A DNA stretch of 64,000 nucleotides from Bog-375 sp049698695. GTDB taxonomy: Bacteria > Acidobacteriota > Terriglobia > Bryobacterales > Bryobacteraceae. Where the stretch lies: the NCBI GenBank assembly GCA_049698695.1, contig JBAVYH010000100.1, positions 1 to 64,000 of the forward strand. Reading direction: 5' to 3'. Made by a program: the position numbers and the translations under genes. This document shows, one piece after another, positions 24,026-32,373 of the stretch. The stretch's first letter is position 1. Each line of letters opens with the position of its first letter. The notes under the pieces were generated by a model. It was not told the DNA's origin, did no database searches, and worked only from the letters and a program-made list of their open reading frames with translations.

Positions 24026-26750
24026 GATCACGCGCAAGAAGAAGAAACAGAGTCCGATAAACCAGCCGTTGGAGGTGTTTTTCACCCCCAAGACGGTGGC
24101 CGTGATTGGCGCCACCGAAACGGCCAACTCGGTGGGCCGGACGCTGTTGTGGAACCTGGTCACCTCTCCCTTCGGCGGCACCGTTTACCCGGTGAATCCG
24201 AAGCGGCCCAGCGTGTTGGGCGTGAAGGCTTACAAGTCCGTCGCGGAAATTCCGGAAGACGTCGACCTGGCGGTGATCGTGACGCCGCCGCCTTCGATTC
24301 CGGGCTTGATCAAAGAGTGCGGTGAGAACGGCGTGCGCGGCGCGATTGTGATTTCGGCCGGCTTCAAGGAGGTCGGCCCCGCAGGCGCGGCGCTCGAACA
24401 GCAGCTTCTGGCCGCGGCGCAGACGGCCGGCATCCGCGTCATCGGTCCCAACTGTCTGGGTGTGATGGCTCCGCTCACCGGCATGAACGCCACCTTTGCC
24501 ACCACCATCGCGCGCCCCGGCTCGGTCGGCTTCATCAGCCAGAGCGGGGCCTTGTGCACTGCGGTGCTCGATTGGAGCCTCAAGGAAATGGTGGGCTTCA
24601 GCGCATTCGTTTCGGTGGGCTCGATGGTGGATGTCGGCTGGGGCGACCTGATCTATCACCTCGGCAACGACCCGAGAACCAAGTCCATCGTCTGCTATAT
24701 GGAGTCGATCGGCGACGCCCGCTCGTTCATTTCCGCCGCCCGCGAAGTGGCGCTCAACAAGCCGATCATCATCATCAAACCGGGGCGCAGCGCGGCCGCA
24801 GCCAAGGCGGCCGCTTCCCATACCGGCGCGCTCACCGGTTCCGACGAGGTGCTGGAGGCTGCCTTCCGCCGCTGCGGCGTATTGCGCGTCGCCAACATCG
24901 CCGATCTCTTTTACATGGCCGAAGTGTTGTCCAAGCAACCCCGGCCACAGGGGCCGCGGCTCACCATCGTTACCAACGCAGGCGGTCCCGGCGTGCTAGC
25001 CACCGACGCTCTCATCATGGGCGGCGGCGAACTGGCCGAGATCTCCCCGGAAGCCATGGAGGCCTTTAGCGCCGTATTGCCTCCCACCTGGAGCCACGGC
25101 AACCCGGTCGACATCATTGGCGACGCCTCCCCCGAGCGCTACGCCAAAGCGCTCGAGATCGCCGCCAAGGATCCCAACTCCGATGGCATGCTGGTGATCC
25201 TGACGCCGCAGGCCATGACCGATCCCACGCAGATCGCCGAGCAGTTAAAGCCGCTGGCCAAGCAGGAAGGGAAGCCGCTGCTGGCAAGCTGGATGGGCGG
25301 CGTGGACGTAGCCGCGGGTGAGGCGATTCTGAACCGCGCCAATATCCCCACCTTCCCCTACCCCGATACCGCTGCCCGCGCCTTCAATTACATGTGGCGC
25401 TACAGCTATAACTTGCGCGGTCTCTACGAAACCCCGGCCCTGGCGGAAGATTCGGGGGATTGGGTTCCCGATCGTGCGCTCGTCGCCCAAATCGTCCAGA
25501 CATCGCGCGATCGCGGCCGCACCATCCTGACCGAATCCGAATCCAAGCAGGTTTTGGCGGCTTATGGCATCCCTACTACGGCCACTATCATTGCCGCCGA
25601 TGCTGCGGCCGCGGTCCAAGCCGCCGGCCAGATCGGCTATCCGGTGGTGCTCAAGATCTACTCGGAAACCATCACCCACAAGACCGATGTCGGCGGCGTG
25701 CAGCTCAACTTGAGCAACGCCCAAGCCGTCGAGAAGGCGTTCGTGGCGATTCAGACCTCGGTGGTGGAGAAGGCCGGCGCGGAGCACTTTCAGGGCGTCA
25801 CGGTGCAGCCCATGGTCCGGCTCAAGGATGCGTATGAGCTGATTGTCGGCTCCAGCCTCGATCCCCAGTTCGGACCCGTGCTGCTATTCGGCACCGGTGG
25901 GCAACTGGTCGAAGTGTTCAAAGACCGCTCGCTGGCGCTGCCCCCGCTCAACACCACGCTGGCGCGGCGTATGCTCGAGCAGACCAAAATCTACAAGGCG
26001 CTCAAGGGCGTCCGTGGCCGGAAGCCGGTCGATCTGGCGGCGCTCGAATTGTTGATGGTTCGCTTCAGCACCCTGGTGGCCGAGCAGCGCTGGATCAAGG
26101 AGATCGATATCAACCCGCTGCTGGCTTCGCCCGACGGCCTGATGGCGCTCGATGCCCGCGTGGTGGTCTATGGGCCCGAAGTGACTCTCGATCAGATCCC
26201 CAAAATGGCGATCCGGCCTTATCCCACGCGCTACGTGGGGCCGTTTACCCTCAAAGACGGCAACGTGGTCACCATCCGCCCCATCCGGCCGGAGGACGAG
26301 CCAACCATGGTGCGCTTCCACAAGACGCTTTCCGAGCGCAGCGTCTACCTGCGGTTCTTCCACTTGATGAATCTTGAACAGCGCACCAAGCACGAACGCT
26401 TGATGCGCACCTGCTTCATCGATTACGACCGCGAGATGGCGCTGGTGGCTGAACGCCGCAACCCGGAGACCGGCGAACCGGAGATCCTGGGCGTGAGCCG
26501 GATGACCAAGGTCCACGGCACGGAGGGAGCCGAGGTAGCGGTGGTGGTGAGCGACCAGTGGCACGGCCGCGGCCTCGGCAAAGAGTTGATGGCGCGCTTG
26601 CTGATCGTCGCCGCCGATGACAAGGTCCCAATGCTCACCGCCAACATCCTGCCCGACAACCGCGACATGACCCGCGTCTTCGAGAAGCTCGGCTTTTCGC
26701 TGACCCACAACATGGAAGACGAGCTGGTCCACGCCGAATTCAAGCTGTAG
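24009..26750 (+). CDS. Acyl-CoA synthetase (ADP-forming) fused to GNAT acetyltransferase
   Basis: A 913-residue fusion. Residues about 18-115 form a CoA-binding Rossmann domain (KTVAVIGATETANSVGRTL), about 150-300 the succinyl-CoA-ligase-like domain with FISQSGALCTAVLDW and the catalytic-His region SHTGALTGSDEVLEAAF, and about 490-710 an ATP-grasp domain (GYPVVLKIYSETITHKTDVG, EIDINPLLASPDG). The C-terminal 160 residues are a GNAT domain (VVVSDQWHGRGLGKELMARL). This is the architecture of Pat-type protein lysine acetyltransferases that regulate acyl-CoA synthetases. In Pat the ligase part lacks activity; here the His region looks intact, so activity is open. Confidence 0.92.
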   Translation: MQATNKITRKKKKQSPINQPLEVFFTPKTVAVIGATETANSVGRTLLWNLVTSPFGGTVYPVNPKRPSVLGVKAYKSVAEIPEDVDLAVIVTPPPSIPGLIKECGENGVRGAIVISAGFKEVGPAGAALEQQLLAAAQTAGIRVIGPNCLGVMAPLTGMNATFATTIARPGSVGFISQSGALCTAVLDWSLKEMVGFSAFVSVGSMVDVGWGDLIYHLGNDPRTKSIVCYMESIGDARSFISAAREVALNKPIIIIKPGRSAAAAKAAASHTGALTGSDEVLEAAFRRCGVLRVANIADLFYMAEVLSKQPRPQGPRLTIVTNAGGPGVLATDALIMGGGELAEISPEAMEAFSAVLPPTWSHGNPVDIIGDASPERYAKALEIAAKDPNSDGMLVILTPQAMTDPTQIAEQLKPLAKQEGKPLLASWMGGVDVAAGEAILNRANIPTFPYPDTAARAFNYMWRYSYNLRGLYETPALAEDSGDWVPDRALVAQIVQTSRDRGRTILTESESKQVLAAYGIPTTATIIAADAAAAVQAAGQIGYPVVLKIYSETITHKTDVGGVQLNLSNAQAVEKAFVAIQTSVVEKAGAEHFQGVTVQPMVRLKDAYELIVGSSLDPQFGPVLLFGTGGQLVEVFKDRSLALPPLNTTLARRMLEQTKIYKALKGVRGRKPVDLAALELLMVRFSTLVAEQRWIKEIDINPLLASPDGLMALDARVVVYGPEVTLDQIPKMAIRPYPTRYVGPFTLKDGNVVTIRPIRPEDEPTMVRFHKTLSERSVYLRFFHLMNLEQRTKHERLMRTCFIDYDREMALVAERRNPETGEPEILGVSRMTKVHGTEGAEVAVVVSDQWHGRGLGKELMARLLIVAADDKVPMLTANILPDNRDMTRVFEKLGFSLTHNMEDELVHAEFKL

Positions 26751-26888
26751 GGGCCGATGGAGCGCTGGCAGCACACATAGCGTGCAGTCGAGTTCGCGCA
26801 GTTCAACAGGCTGTCCGCCATTGGCGATCATCCTATCAAACGGCGGCGTGCACACCCTTTCGCGGACATCCATGATAGACTCCGGCGT

Positions 26889-27965
26889 ATGATGCGATCC
26901 ATCGTGCTCGTGGCTTTGGCGGTCGCGCCCGCCCTCGCGCAGCCATCCACGCCTCAACCATCCTGGCCGGTCAAGCAAGGCGACGCACTGCTGCGCGACT
27001 TCAAGTTCGCCGACGGCGGGTCGCTGCCCGAAGTGAAAATCCATTACCGCACGGTCGGCTCGCCGCGACGCGACGCGCACGGCCACGTGACGAATGCCGT
27101 CATGCTGCTGCACGGCACGTCGGGCTCGGGAGCGCAGTTTCTCAACCCCATTTTTTCGAACGAACTGTTTCCGCCGGGGCAGCCGCTCGATATCGCCAGG
27201 TTCTACGTCATTATGCCCGACGGCATCGGCCACGGCGCTTCGTCCAAGCCCAGCGACGGGCTGCATACTCACTTCCCCCGCTACGGCTACACCGACATGG
27301 TCGAGGCGCAGCGCCGCATGCTGGTCGAGGGCCTCGGCGTGGATCGCCTCCGCCTGCTCCTCGGCACGTCGATGGGCTGCATGCACGCATACGTCTGGGC
27401 CGAGACGCACCCCGAATTTCTGCAGGCGGCCATGCCGCTGGCATGCCTGCCTACACAGATCTCTGGCCGCAACCTGGCCTGGCGCATGACCGCCATCGAA
27501 GCCATCCGCAACGACCCCGACTGGCGGTCGGGCGACTACACCGCGCAGCCGCCCGGCCTGCGTACAGCGCTTAGTATGCTTGCTTTCGTGGGCGGCAATC
27601 CGCTCACCTGGCAGAAGGCCGGCCCCGACCGCGAAAAGGCCCTGGCCTACTTCCACCGTATCGTCGAAACGCGACTGCGGACCGCCGACGCCAACGACAT
27701 CATGTATGCGGTGGACGCCTCGCACGACTACAACCCGGCGCCGGGCCTCGCAAAAATCCGCACGCCGATGATGCACATCAATTTCTCCGACGACACCATC
27801 AATCCCCCGGAGCTGCACATCGCCGAGACATTGCTGAAACAAGCGCCGACGGTCACCTTCGAGCTCTATCCGTACACGCCCGACACAATCGGCCACGGCT
27901 CGCACACCAAGGCGGCGCTCTGGAAAGACCGGCTGGTGAAGTTCTTGCAGGCAACCGAACGGTAG
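26889..27965 (+). CDS. Exported alpha/beta-hydrolase, homoserine O-acetyltransferase (MetX)-like
   Basis: A 358-residue protein with a signal peptide (MMRSIVLVALAVAPALA). The fold is that of the MetX group: VMLLHGTSGSG, YVIMPDGIGHG, the nucleophile elbow LLGTSMGCMHAY, and late acid/His residues in INFSDDTINPPELH and TIGHGSHTKAALW. True MetX is cytoplasmic; a secretion signal points to an exported esterase-like relative rather than methionine biosynthesis. It is monocistronic as far as visible. Confidence 0.82.
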   Translation: MMRSIVLVALAVAPALAQPSTPQPSWPVKQGDALLRDFKFADGGSLPEVKIHYRTVGSPRRDAHGHVTNAVMLLHGTSGSGAQFLNPIFSNELFPPGQPLDIARFYVIMPDGIGHGASSKPSDGLHTHFPRYGYTDMVEAQRRMLVEGLGVDRLRLLLGTSMGCMHAYVWAETHPEFLQAAMPLACLPTQISGRNLAWRMTAIEAIRNDPDWRSGDYTAQPPGLRTALSMLAFVGGNPLTWQKAGPDREKALAYFHRIVETRLRTADANDIMYAVDASHDYNPAPGLAKIRTPMMHINFSDDTINPPELHIAETLLKQAPTVTFELYPYTPDTIGHGSHTKAALWKDRLVKFLQATER

Positions 27966-28089
27966 ACCGGCAAAGAATGCGTGAAATGGCGGTAGTCCGT
28001 AAGAAGTATAGGGGATCCATGAAACCTTTAGATAAGGGCCGCTCATCATCGAATGTGAGATAACCGAAATCGAGGGGGAGGGTTCGAAC

Positions 28090-28476
28090 TTGCCGATTGC
28101 CGTGTTGAGGCTCGGGTCACCGAGGAGACCGAACGAGGGACTGCGGCTTGGCACCGTTCGCAGACCGCCGCGCGGCGTGCCGAAAACGCAATTCGCCAAG
28201 CTCGACTTTTACGATGTCTGGCTGCCCAATCTGGCGCCGGGCCAGGCGTTGGTGTCGTTAGCCCAACGGTCGCACGACGAGCGGTCATGGAAAACGTTCG
28301 AGCGGAAATTCCGCACCGAGATGAACCAGCCGGATGCGTCTCGAGTCCTGGATCTGCTGGCGGCCCTTTCTCGTCAAACCAACTTCTCGTTGGGTTGTTA
28401 CTGTGAGAACGAGGATCGGTGCCACCGCTCGATTCTGAAGAGACTGCTTGCCGAGCGTGGCGCCGAATTCTCCTGA
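28090..28476 (+). CDS. DUF488 family protein
   Basis: A 128-residue protein with a TTG start preceded by GGGGGAGGG. It carries DUF488 hallmarks: FYDVWLPNLAPGQALV (the 'DxWLxxLAPS' region), WKTFERKFRTEM and the Cys-rich end LGCYCENEDRCHRSILKRLL. DUF488 proteins are small and of unknown biochemical role. Its end overlaps the open upstream region of the NlpC/P60 gene by position only; the latter starts at 28586. Confidence 0.78.
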   Translation: MPIAVLRLGSPRRPNEGLRLGTVRRPPRGVPKTQFAKLDFYDVWLPNLAPGQALVSLAQRSHDERSWKTFERKFRTEMNQPDASRVLDLLAALSRQTNFSLGCYCENEDRCHRSILKRLLAERGAEFS

Positions 28477-28585
28477 ACGCCCGATTCTTCGATGTTCGGC
28501 CTGCCCAAGATTCACTCCCGGCCCTTCGACGCCAAATTCGTTTTCAATTCCAGCTCGGACGGATTACGGTACGCTGAAGGTGAGC

Positions 28586-29410
28586 ATGATCGGCATGGCG
28601 GTGGCCCTCTTCGCGACGGCGTTGCCGAACGCAGTGGTGCTGCGGCCGGTGGTGAACATGTACTCCAAGCCGTCGGAAGACGCCGACGTGGTCTCGCAGG
28701 CAATCTACGGTTCCAATGCAGCCGTGGTCGAGCAGCGCAACGGCTGGGCCCGGATTCGCACGGCGGATGAATACAGCGGCTGGGCGCCGCTGGCCGCACT
28801 GAAGATTGGTTCGCCCTATGCCGCTTCGGGCCGAGTGGCAATGGTCTCCAGTCTGTTCGCGCACATTTACCGCGAACCCGATGTCACCGCGCACGCGCCC
28901 ATTCTGACCGTGCCGTTCGAAACCAAACTGGAAATTGCCGAAGGCGAACAGGGGCATTGGCACCAGGCGCGGCTGGCAGACGGGCGCGCAGGCTGGGTGC
29001 AGGCGGGCGACGTGATCTTCGATGCCGCGCCTCTCGGCACCGCGGAGATGCTGGCGCTGAGCCGGCGTTTTCTCGGCCTGCCGTACACCTGGGGCGGAAC
29101 TTCCAGCTTCGGCTACGATTGTTCCGGCTTGGTGCAAATGCTCGAGCGTCGCCATGGAGTGCCGCTGCCGCGCGATGCGCAGCCGCAAGCGGATTCGAGC
29201 CTCCTCGAGCCGATAACCTGGAAGGATCTCGCGCCCGGCGACCTGCTGTATTTCGGCGCCTCGCCCCAGCACATCACACACACGGGCATGTACCTGGGCG
29301 AGGGCCAATTCATCAGCGCCACCACCTACCAGGCGCCCATGGTGCGCATAGACAGTCTGGATGACCCGCACTGGTCGCGCCTGCTGGTGGCGATGAGGAG
29401 AGTGGAATGA
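28586..29410 (+). CDS. SH3-domain NlpC/P60 cell-wall peptidase, exported
   Basis: An endopeptidase that would cleave peptidoglycan stem peptides between gamma-D-Glu and the diamino acid. The ATG at 28586 (or a GTG at 28580) starts a signal-like helix (MIGMAVALFATALPNA). Two SH3b-type segments follow (about 20-75 and 80-145), then the NlpC/P60 domain with the catalytic Cys in SFGYDCSGLVQ and His in ITHTGMYLGEGQFI. It overlaps the dipeptide epimerase gene by 4 nt (ATGA), so the two are translationally coupled and fit a murein-peptide recycling unit. Confidence 0.9.
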   Translation: MIGMAVALFATALPNAVVLRPVVNMYSKPSEDADVVSQAIYGSNAAVVEQRNGWARIRTADEYSGWAPLAALKIGSPYAASGRVAMVSSLFAHIYREPDVTAHAPILTVPFETKLEIAEGEQGHWHQARLADGRAGWVQAGDVIFDAAPLGTAEMLALSRRFLGLPYTWGGTSSFGYDCSGLVQMLERRHGVPLPRDAQPQADSSLLEPITWKDLAPGDLLYFGASPQHITHTGMYLGEGQFISATTYQAPMVRIDSLDDPHWSRLLVAMRRVE

Positions 29411-30498
29411 ACCGGAGGAACTTTGTCAGGAGCGCGGCGGCGGCCTATCCGCTGAGCCGGCTGTCGGCGGCAGGTGGGGGCGCGGCGCTCGAAACCAAAA
29501 TCGTCCGCCTCAACCTGCAGCATACCTGGACCACCACCATGTCGTCGAGCACGTACCGCGACACGCTGTATGTCGGCTACACGCGCGACGGCATCACCGG
29601 CCACGGCGAAGGTGCGCCCATCGTCCGCTACCATGAGGACGCCGTGGGCGCGCGGCAGGCGGTGGAGTCCGTGCGCTCGTTGTTGCTGGCGGCGAACCCG
29701 ATGCAGTTTGCCAAGGTGATGGCAACCGTTTTCGGACGCGTGGAGGGCGCATGGGCCGGCAAGGCCGCCATCGATATCGCGTTGATGGATTGGGTCGGCC
29801 AGAAGCTGGGCATACCGCTCTACTCGTATTTCGGACTCGATCCCGCGGACGCGCCTGTGACCACGTTTTCGATCGGCATCGACACACCCGAAATCACGCG
29901 GCAGAAGACGCGCGAGGCCGCGGAGTACCCGGTGCTCAAGGTGAAGGTAGGCTTGGCCACCGACGAGCCGACCATCGAAGCCGTGCGCAGCGTAACTTCC
30001 AAGCCGCTCCGCGTGGACGCCAACGAAGGCTGGAAAGACAAGGAAGAGGCGGTGCGCAAGATCAACTGGCTGGAGAAGCAGGGGGTCGAGTTCATTGAGC
30101 AGCCGATGCCGGCGGACATGCTCGAGGAAACGCGCTGGGTGCACGAGCGCGTGCACATTCCGATCATCGCCGACGAGGCCTGCCGGCACGCTTCCGACAT
30201 TCCGAAACTCAAGGGCGCTTACGACGGCGTCAACATCAAGCTGGATAAGAGCGGCGGATTGCTGGAAGCGTGGCGCATGATCGCGGTGGCGAAATCACTG
30301 GGCATGAAAACGATGTTAGGCTGCATGGTGTCGAGCTCGGTTTCTGTCACCGCCGCCGCGCACCTGTCGCCGCTGGTGGATTACGCCGATCTCGACGGCA
30401 ACCTGCTAATCGCCAACGACCCGTTCCACGGCGTGCGGGTGGAGAAAGGCAAGCTGATTTTGCCCGACCGGCCGGGGTTGGGGTTAGTGCCGGCGTAG
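29407..30498 (+). CDS. Dipeptide epimerase (L-Ala-D/L-Glu type), enolase superfamily
   Basis: The 363-residue protein has the MLE/AEE fold. The catalytic Lys pair is in VLKVKVGL, metal ligands lie in LRVDANEGW (Asp), VEFIEQPM (Glu) and IIADEAC (Asp), and the second catalytic Lys in YDGVNIKLDKSGG. Such enzymes convert L-Ala-D-Glu from murein to L-Ala-L-Glu. Unusually, the N-terminus looks like a Tat signal (NRRNFVRSAAAAYPLS), suggesting export, whereas known epimerases are cytoplasmic. It is coupled to the NlpC/P60 gene by a 4-nt overlap. Confidence 0.87.
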   Translation: MNRRNFVRSAAAAYPLSRLSAAGGGAALETKIVRLNLQHTWTTTMSSSTYRDTLYVGYTRDGITGHGEGAPIVRYHEDAVGARQAVESVRSLLLAANPMQFAKVMATVFGRVEGAWAGKAAIDIALMDWVGQKLGIPLYSYFGLDPADAPVTTFSIGIDTPEITRQKTREAAEYPVLKVKVGLATDEPTIEAVRSVTSKPLRVDANEGWKDKEEAVRKINWLEKQGVEFIEQPMPADMLEETRWVHERVHIPIIADEACRHASDIPKLKGAYDGVNIKLDKSGGLLEAWRMIAVAKSLGMKTMLGCMVSSSVSVTAAAHLSPLVDYADLDGNLLIANDPFHGVRVEKGKLILPDRPGLGLVPA

Positions 30499-30529
30499 GG
30501 CTGCCAGGAAATAACCAATTCAATCGCCT

Positions 30530-30613
30530 GCAACCGCTCCCTCACGGTCGCGGCTCCGATGCAACTTGGGAGGTGCCGCCCATTCGGAGCCACGACCGTT
30601 AGGGAGCGGTTGC
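30530..30613. repeat. 30-bp inverted repeat (arms 30530-30559 and 30584-30613)
   Basis: The left arm begins GCAACCGCTCCCTCACGGTC and the right arm ends AGGGAGCGGTTGC. The arms match at 28 of 30 positions around a 24-nt loop. The right arm covers the last codons and stop of pyrF (30599-30613). It could act as a bidirectional terminator or be a REP/MITE-like element. Confidence 0.85.
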
Positions 30614-31294
30614 GCCACCAATCTCCTCTAGCAACCGCTCGACTTCGGCGGCGGGATCGGCAGCCCGCGTTACCTGCCGGCCGATTACCAGGTAGCTGGC
30701 CCCGTCGCGCAAGGCTTCGGCGGGCGTGGCCACGCGCTGCTGATCGCCGCGGTCGGCACCGGCCGAGCGCACGCCCGGTGTCACCAGAATCGGCGCCGGA
30801 CCGAGGAGACGGCGCAGGTCAGCGGCCTCCAGCGGCGAAGCCACTATGCCATCCACGCCGCACTCCATCGCGAGGCGCGCGCGGCGGCCCACCAGCTCTG
30901 CGATCTCGCCCTGGTAGCCCATCTCTTCGAAATCTTCGCGGCCGAAGCTGGTGAGCACGGTGACGGCAAGCAGTTTTAAGTCAGCGGCGGCCCGGCCTTC
31001 CACCGCCGCGCGCATCACCGAACCGACCGCGTGCACGGTCAGGAACCGCGCGCCGGTGCGCGCCACCTGCGCCACGGCGCGTTTCACGGTTTCCGGGATG
31101 TCGTACATTTTGAGATCGAGGAAAGCCTCTTTGCCCTGGCCGATCAGCTCGCGCACGAATTCTGGACCGGCGGCAGAGTACAGCTCCAGCCCGACTTTGT
31201 AAAAATTCACGCGGTTGCCGATGCGCTTTACCAGATCGCGCGCTTCCGTAACGGTGTCCACGTCCAGGGCAATGATGATGGGGTTGTAGTTCAT
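30599..31294 (-). CDS. pyrF: Orotidine 5'-phosphate decarboxylase
   Basis: PyrF converts OMP to UMP. The 231 residues have the substrate-binding start IIIALDVDT, the catalytic LDLKMYDIPETV (Asp-Lys-Asp), the GVDGIVASP segment, ILVTPGVR and the phosphate site YLVIGRQVTRA. The start overlaps the selD stop by 4 nt, so it is downstream of selD in one transcript. The last five codons (Ala-Thr-Ala-Pro-stop region) are formed by the inverted repeat at 30530-30613, so the natural C-terminus was probably altered by that insertion. Confidence 0.95.
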   Translation of the reverse strand: MNYNPIIIALDVDTVTEARDLVKRIGNRVNFYKVGLELYSAAGPEFVRELIGQGKEAFLDLKMYDIPETVKRAVAQVARTGARFLTVHAVGSVMRAAVEGRAAADLKLLAVTVLTSFGREDFEEMGYQGEIAELVGRRARLAMECGVDGIVASPLEAADLRRLLGPAPILVTPGVRSAGADRGDQQRVATPAEALRDGASYLVIGRQVTRAADPAAEVERLLEEIGGATAP

Positions 31295-32325
31295 ATCAGT
31301 CGAATCGCCTTTGCGCCACGCGGCAGGACGCGGCCGATGCGGTAGGCGCCCTCGAGCACCTGTTCGAGGCGCGCGGCATCGGTTTCGGGCAGCGAAATTA
31401 AGAGACCGCCGGAAGTTTGCGGGTCATAGAGCAGGTCTTCGATCTCGCGCGGTAATTCGCGCGCGGCTTCCACCACGCAGGAGGCGAATTCACGATTGTT
31501 CTTGAGGCCGCCGGGGATAGTGCCCTGCCTCGCATACTCGAGCGCACCGGGGAGAAACTGGACGCGGCCGGTTTCGATTTCGAGCGTGACGCCGCTGGCC
31601 AGCGCCATTTCGCGTGCGTGACCGATCAGGCCGAAGCCGGTGACGTCGGTGCAGCCGTGGGCGTTGAACCGCAGCATTTCTTCCGCCGCGCGCCGATTCA
31701 GGGTGAGCATCTGGCGCACCGATTCCTCGACGTGCTCCGGCGCCGCCAGCCCGCGCTTCAGTGCCGTCCCGATCACGCCGGTGCCGAGGCGCTTGGTGAG
31801 GACCAGCGCATCGCCGGGCACCGCGCTTGCATTGGCGGTCACGCGCGCGGGATGAATAGTACCAGTCACGGCGTAGCCGAACTTGATTTCGTCATCGGCC
31901 ACGCTGTGCCCGCCCAATATCGAGCAACCCGCCTCGTGCATCTTTTCGGCGCCGCCCTTGAGGATCTGCGCCAGCTCCTCCGCGTCGCCCTTGGCCGGGT
32001 AGGCGACAATGGAGAGCGCCGAAATCGGCCGTCCGCCCATGGCATAAACGTCGCTCAGCGCATTGGCGGCGGCGATGGCGCCGAAGGTGTACGGGTCGTC
32101 GACGATGGGCGTAAAAAAATCGACGGTCTGCACCAGGGCAAGCTCCGCCGTCAGCTTGTACACGCCGGCATCGTCGGCGGTGTCAAACCCGATCAGCACG
32201 TTCTCATTCGCCCAGCGGGGCACGCTCGCCAGAACCTGGTCCAACAACTTTGGACTGAGTTTGGACGCTCAACCCGCGGCCTTCACGTGCGCCGTCAGTT
32301 TGCGAAGCTGTGTCGTATCATCCAT
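31291..32325 (-). CDS. selD: Selenide, water dikinase (selenophosphate synthetase) with in-frame UGA read as selenocysteine
   Basis: SelD makes selenophosphate, the selenium donor for selenocysteine and selenouridine. The obvious frame starts at 32247 and lacks the catalytic N-terminus. Extending it upstream in the same frame gives an ATG at 32325 and 18 codons (MDDTTQLRKLTAHVKAAG), then TGA at 32271-32269, then ASKLSPK and LLDQVLASVPRW. In SelD this position is the active-site Cys or Sec, in the context xGC/UxxKLxP. So the UGA is codon 19 and reads as Sec, giving a 344-residue protein of normal length. A SECIS-like hairpin follows (32266-32239). Other hallmarks are intact: LVQTVDFFTPIVDDPYTFG, GGHSVADDEIKFG, GCTDVTGFG and DPQTSGGLL. 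It overlaps pyrF by 4 nt. Confidence 0.93.
32239..32266 (-). promoter_or_regulatory. Bacterial SECIS-like hairpin in selD
   Basis: On the minus strand, starting 2 nt after the UGA at 32271-32269, GTCCAA (32266-32261) pairs with TTGGAC (32244-32239) and an inner ACT/AGT helix closes a loop that includes GUCC. Position and size fit a bSECIS recognised by SelB, which carries Sec-tRNA to the ribosome. Confidence 0.6.
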
Positions 32326-32360
32326 GGCGCCTGGTCCGTCGCGCTCTTGACTGCATCCAC

Positions 32361-32366
32361 TATAAT
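32361..32366 (+). promoter_or_regulatory. Possible -10 box of the C45-like gene
   Basis: A perfect TATAAT lies 8 nt before the ATG at 32374, which would make the mRNA nearly leaderless. No well-spaced -35 was found, so the assignment is weak. Confidence 0.3.
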
Positions 32367-32373
32367 AACGGCA

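Noticed and set aside
25884..28199. 771-codon open frame on the minus strand
   Set aside because: It is a GC-rich shadow of the acyl-CoA synthetase and MetX-like genes; composition is His/Arg/Val-rich with no domain.
31618..32373. Upstream extension of the C45-like gene
   Set aside because: It is antisense to selD; the signal peptide starts at 32374.
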